Shown: positions 13,027 to 13,786 of the stretch, in pieces
Position numbering within the stretch: position 1 is the first letter of the stretch
Layout: every line of letters starts with the position of its first letter
NCBI GenBank assembly: GCA_900555955.1
Contig: USNA01000005.1
Location: 1 to 13,786 of the forward strand
Direction: 5' to 3'
DNA length: 13,786 nt
Source of the DNA: an uncultured Collinsella sp.
Lineage (GTDB): Bacteria > Actinomycetota > Coriobacteriia > Coriobacteriales > Coriobacteriaceae
Notes under the pieces: generated by a model
Seen by the model: only the letters and a program-made list of their open reading frames with translations
What the model was told of the DNA's origin: nothing
The model's database searches: none
Position numbers and translations under genes: made by a program

Positions 13027-13611
13027 ATGAAATTTGAAGATTTAAAACTCGTGCAAAAGTGGCGTGAATATGCCGGCCCAAAGGACGAGCGCCTGGAGGC
13101 TGAGAGCGCGAAGATCTACAAGATTGGTTTCGTGCTGCTTTCGTTTGGCATGTTGATGATCTTTTTCTACCAGTTTATAGCTCGACAGGTTGCGTGGGTT
13201 CACAGCGACGCCAGTGAAATGCCGCATGGCTTTGTAACGCCGTTCGAGGCAGCCATGTATTTGTGGCTTGTTCTCGTGATGTTGATTTGCGCAGGACTGC
13301 AAACGCGGAAGGGCTATGTCGATACCAATCGTTTTGGGCAAACCGAGCATCTTCCTGTTGGATATTTCCTGCTTGTCAGCGGTCTTAGCGGCGCCGCGTT
13401 CGCGCTTGTTATTGCCGCAATGCGCTGTATCGCTGAGGCGCAGATCGTACCGCTCGAAAGCGTCTTTTGGTTGGCGAACCTGGCCACGGGCGTGTTCTGC
13501 GGTGCGACGATTTTCGCGGCCACGTTTGCTGCCCTGTGCGCAACGTTTTTCACGGCGAAAAGACGCCGTGCCAAGCTCGAGGCAGAACTCGACTCCTCTG
13601 ATGACATCTAA
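13027..13611 (+). CDS. Four-helix membrane protein of unknown function
   Basis: A 194-residue integral membrane protein. Predicted helices are at about 31-51 (IYKIGFVLLSFGMLMIFFYQ), 74-92 (AAMYLWLVLVMLICAGLQT), 111-132 (VGYFLLVSGLSGAAFALVIA) and 147-175 (VFWLANLATGVFCGATIFAA and on). The N-terminal 30 residues are charged and cytoplasm-like; the C-terminus is basic, then acidic (TAKRRRAKLEAELDSSDDI). It resembles the DUF-type membrane proteins found after small Xre regulators (possibly DUF6773), but I cannot name the family with certainty. AGGAG at 13016-13020 overlaps the stop of the XRE gene, so translation is likely coupled. No enzymatic motif is seen. Confidence 0.8.
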   Translation: MKFEDLKLVQKWREYAGPKDERLEAESAKIYKIGFVLLSFGMLMIFFYQFIARQVAWVHSDASEMPHGFVTPFEAAMYLWLVLVMLICAGLQTRKGYVDTNRFGQTEHLPVGYFLLVSGLSGAAFALVIAAMRCIAEAQIVPLESVFWLANLATGVFCGATIFAATFAALCATFFTAKRRRAKLEAELDSSDDI

Positions 13612-13619
13612 TGCGTAAT

Positions 13620-13654
13620 GGGCTGGCTCTGGGTTATCAGAGCCAGCCCCTTTT
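13620..13654 (+). terminator. Rho-independent terminator after the XRE/membrane protein operon
   Basis: GGGCTGGCTCTG (13620-13631) pairs perfectly with CAGAGCCAGCCC (13638-13649) around a six-base loop, followed by C and four T. It starts nine bases after the membrane-protein stop. Confidence 0.85.
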
Positions 13655-13701
13655 GGTGTTCGATGAGCCGAGTCGGCGTCTCTCGCAAAAGTAACTAGGA
13701 G

Positions 13702-13786
13702 CTAGCGAGGCCTATCTGAATTGACCTCATTGGCGGTGTCGGTTTCGAGCACCGTACGGCGGGCGCTGTAGGCGATAAGGCCGGCG
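13702..13786 (-). CDS. C-terminus of a minus-strand gene running off the window
   Basis: On the minus strand the frame is open from the window edge to TAG at 13702-13704 and reads AGLIAYSARRTVLETDTANE, then VNSDRPR. The hydrophobic AGLIAY followed by a basic SARR and a polar tail would fit the last membrane helix and cytoplasmic end of a membrane protein. Codon use matches the neighbouring genes. The terminator at 13620-13654 lies between its end and the membrane-protein gene. The family cannot be named from this short piece. Confidence 0.45.
   Translation of the reverse strand, partial: AGLIAYSARRTVLETDTANEVNSDRPR

Noticed and set aside
1..13786. CRISPR arrays, tRNA or rRNA genes, insertion sequences, toxin-antitoxin or retron-like elements
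   Set aside because: I looked for regularly spaced direct repeats, cloverleaf-like sequences, transposase motifs and reverse transcriptase motifs on both strands and found none that could be supported.

Overview
The window looks like chromosomal DNA of a high-GC Gram-positive gut actinobacterium, most likely a Coriobacteriia member such as Collinsella. The reasons are GC-rich codon use with strong Shine-Dalgarno sites, an LPxTG sortase substrate, a second type II topoisomerase pair, and two AAA_14/DUF4143 ATPases. This assignment rests on gene content and style, not on a database search.

Layout. Positions 1-353 hold two gene remnants joined end to end: the first 33 codons of a TetR regulator and the last ~70 codons of a type I restriction specificity subunit (HsdS). 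Positions 357-1876 carry an AAA_14 ATPase gene with a long palindrome over its promoter, an A7G7 tract at its ribosome binding site, and a terminator. Positions 1928-4378 form a MerR-controlled module: a divergent MerR regulator, a textbook 19-bp-spacer MerR operator-promoter, the C-terminal tail of a lost flavodoxin-like reductase, a carboxymuconolactone decarboxylase-cupin fusion, and an alpha/beta hydrolase with a cysteine nucleophile. Positions 4456-4833 hold a broken Sir2-family gene. Positions 4881-5765 encode an LPxTG-anchored surface protein. Positions 6086-6616 encode an iron-sulfur-flavoprotein-like reductase, and 6796-8085 a second AAA_14 ATPase. Positions 8184-12467 (minus strand) encode a topoisomerase IV-like ParE-ParC operon. 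Positions 12468-12786 hold nested inverted repeats and an XRE promoter/operator region. Positions 12787-13611 encode an XRE regulator with a four-helix membrane protein, followed by a terminator. At the right edge is the probable C-terminus of a minus-strand gene.

How it fits together. The MerR module resembles electrophile- or redox-responsive loci, where a MerR protein untwists an over-long promoter spacer to switch on small redox and hydrolase enzymes. Here the reductase that would be expected as first gene has been reduced to a tail, while a related reductase survives 3.5 kb away. Four remnants (TetR, HsdS, reductase tail, Sir2) in the first 5 kb mark the left half as a deletion-prone accessory region; the right half (topoisomerase) is core genome. 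I did not find a clear-cut new defence system. The strongest candidates for undescribed biology are the palindrome and homopolymer leader of the first AAA_14 gene, the double hairpin upstream of parE, and the MerR module with its cysteine hydrolase.
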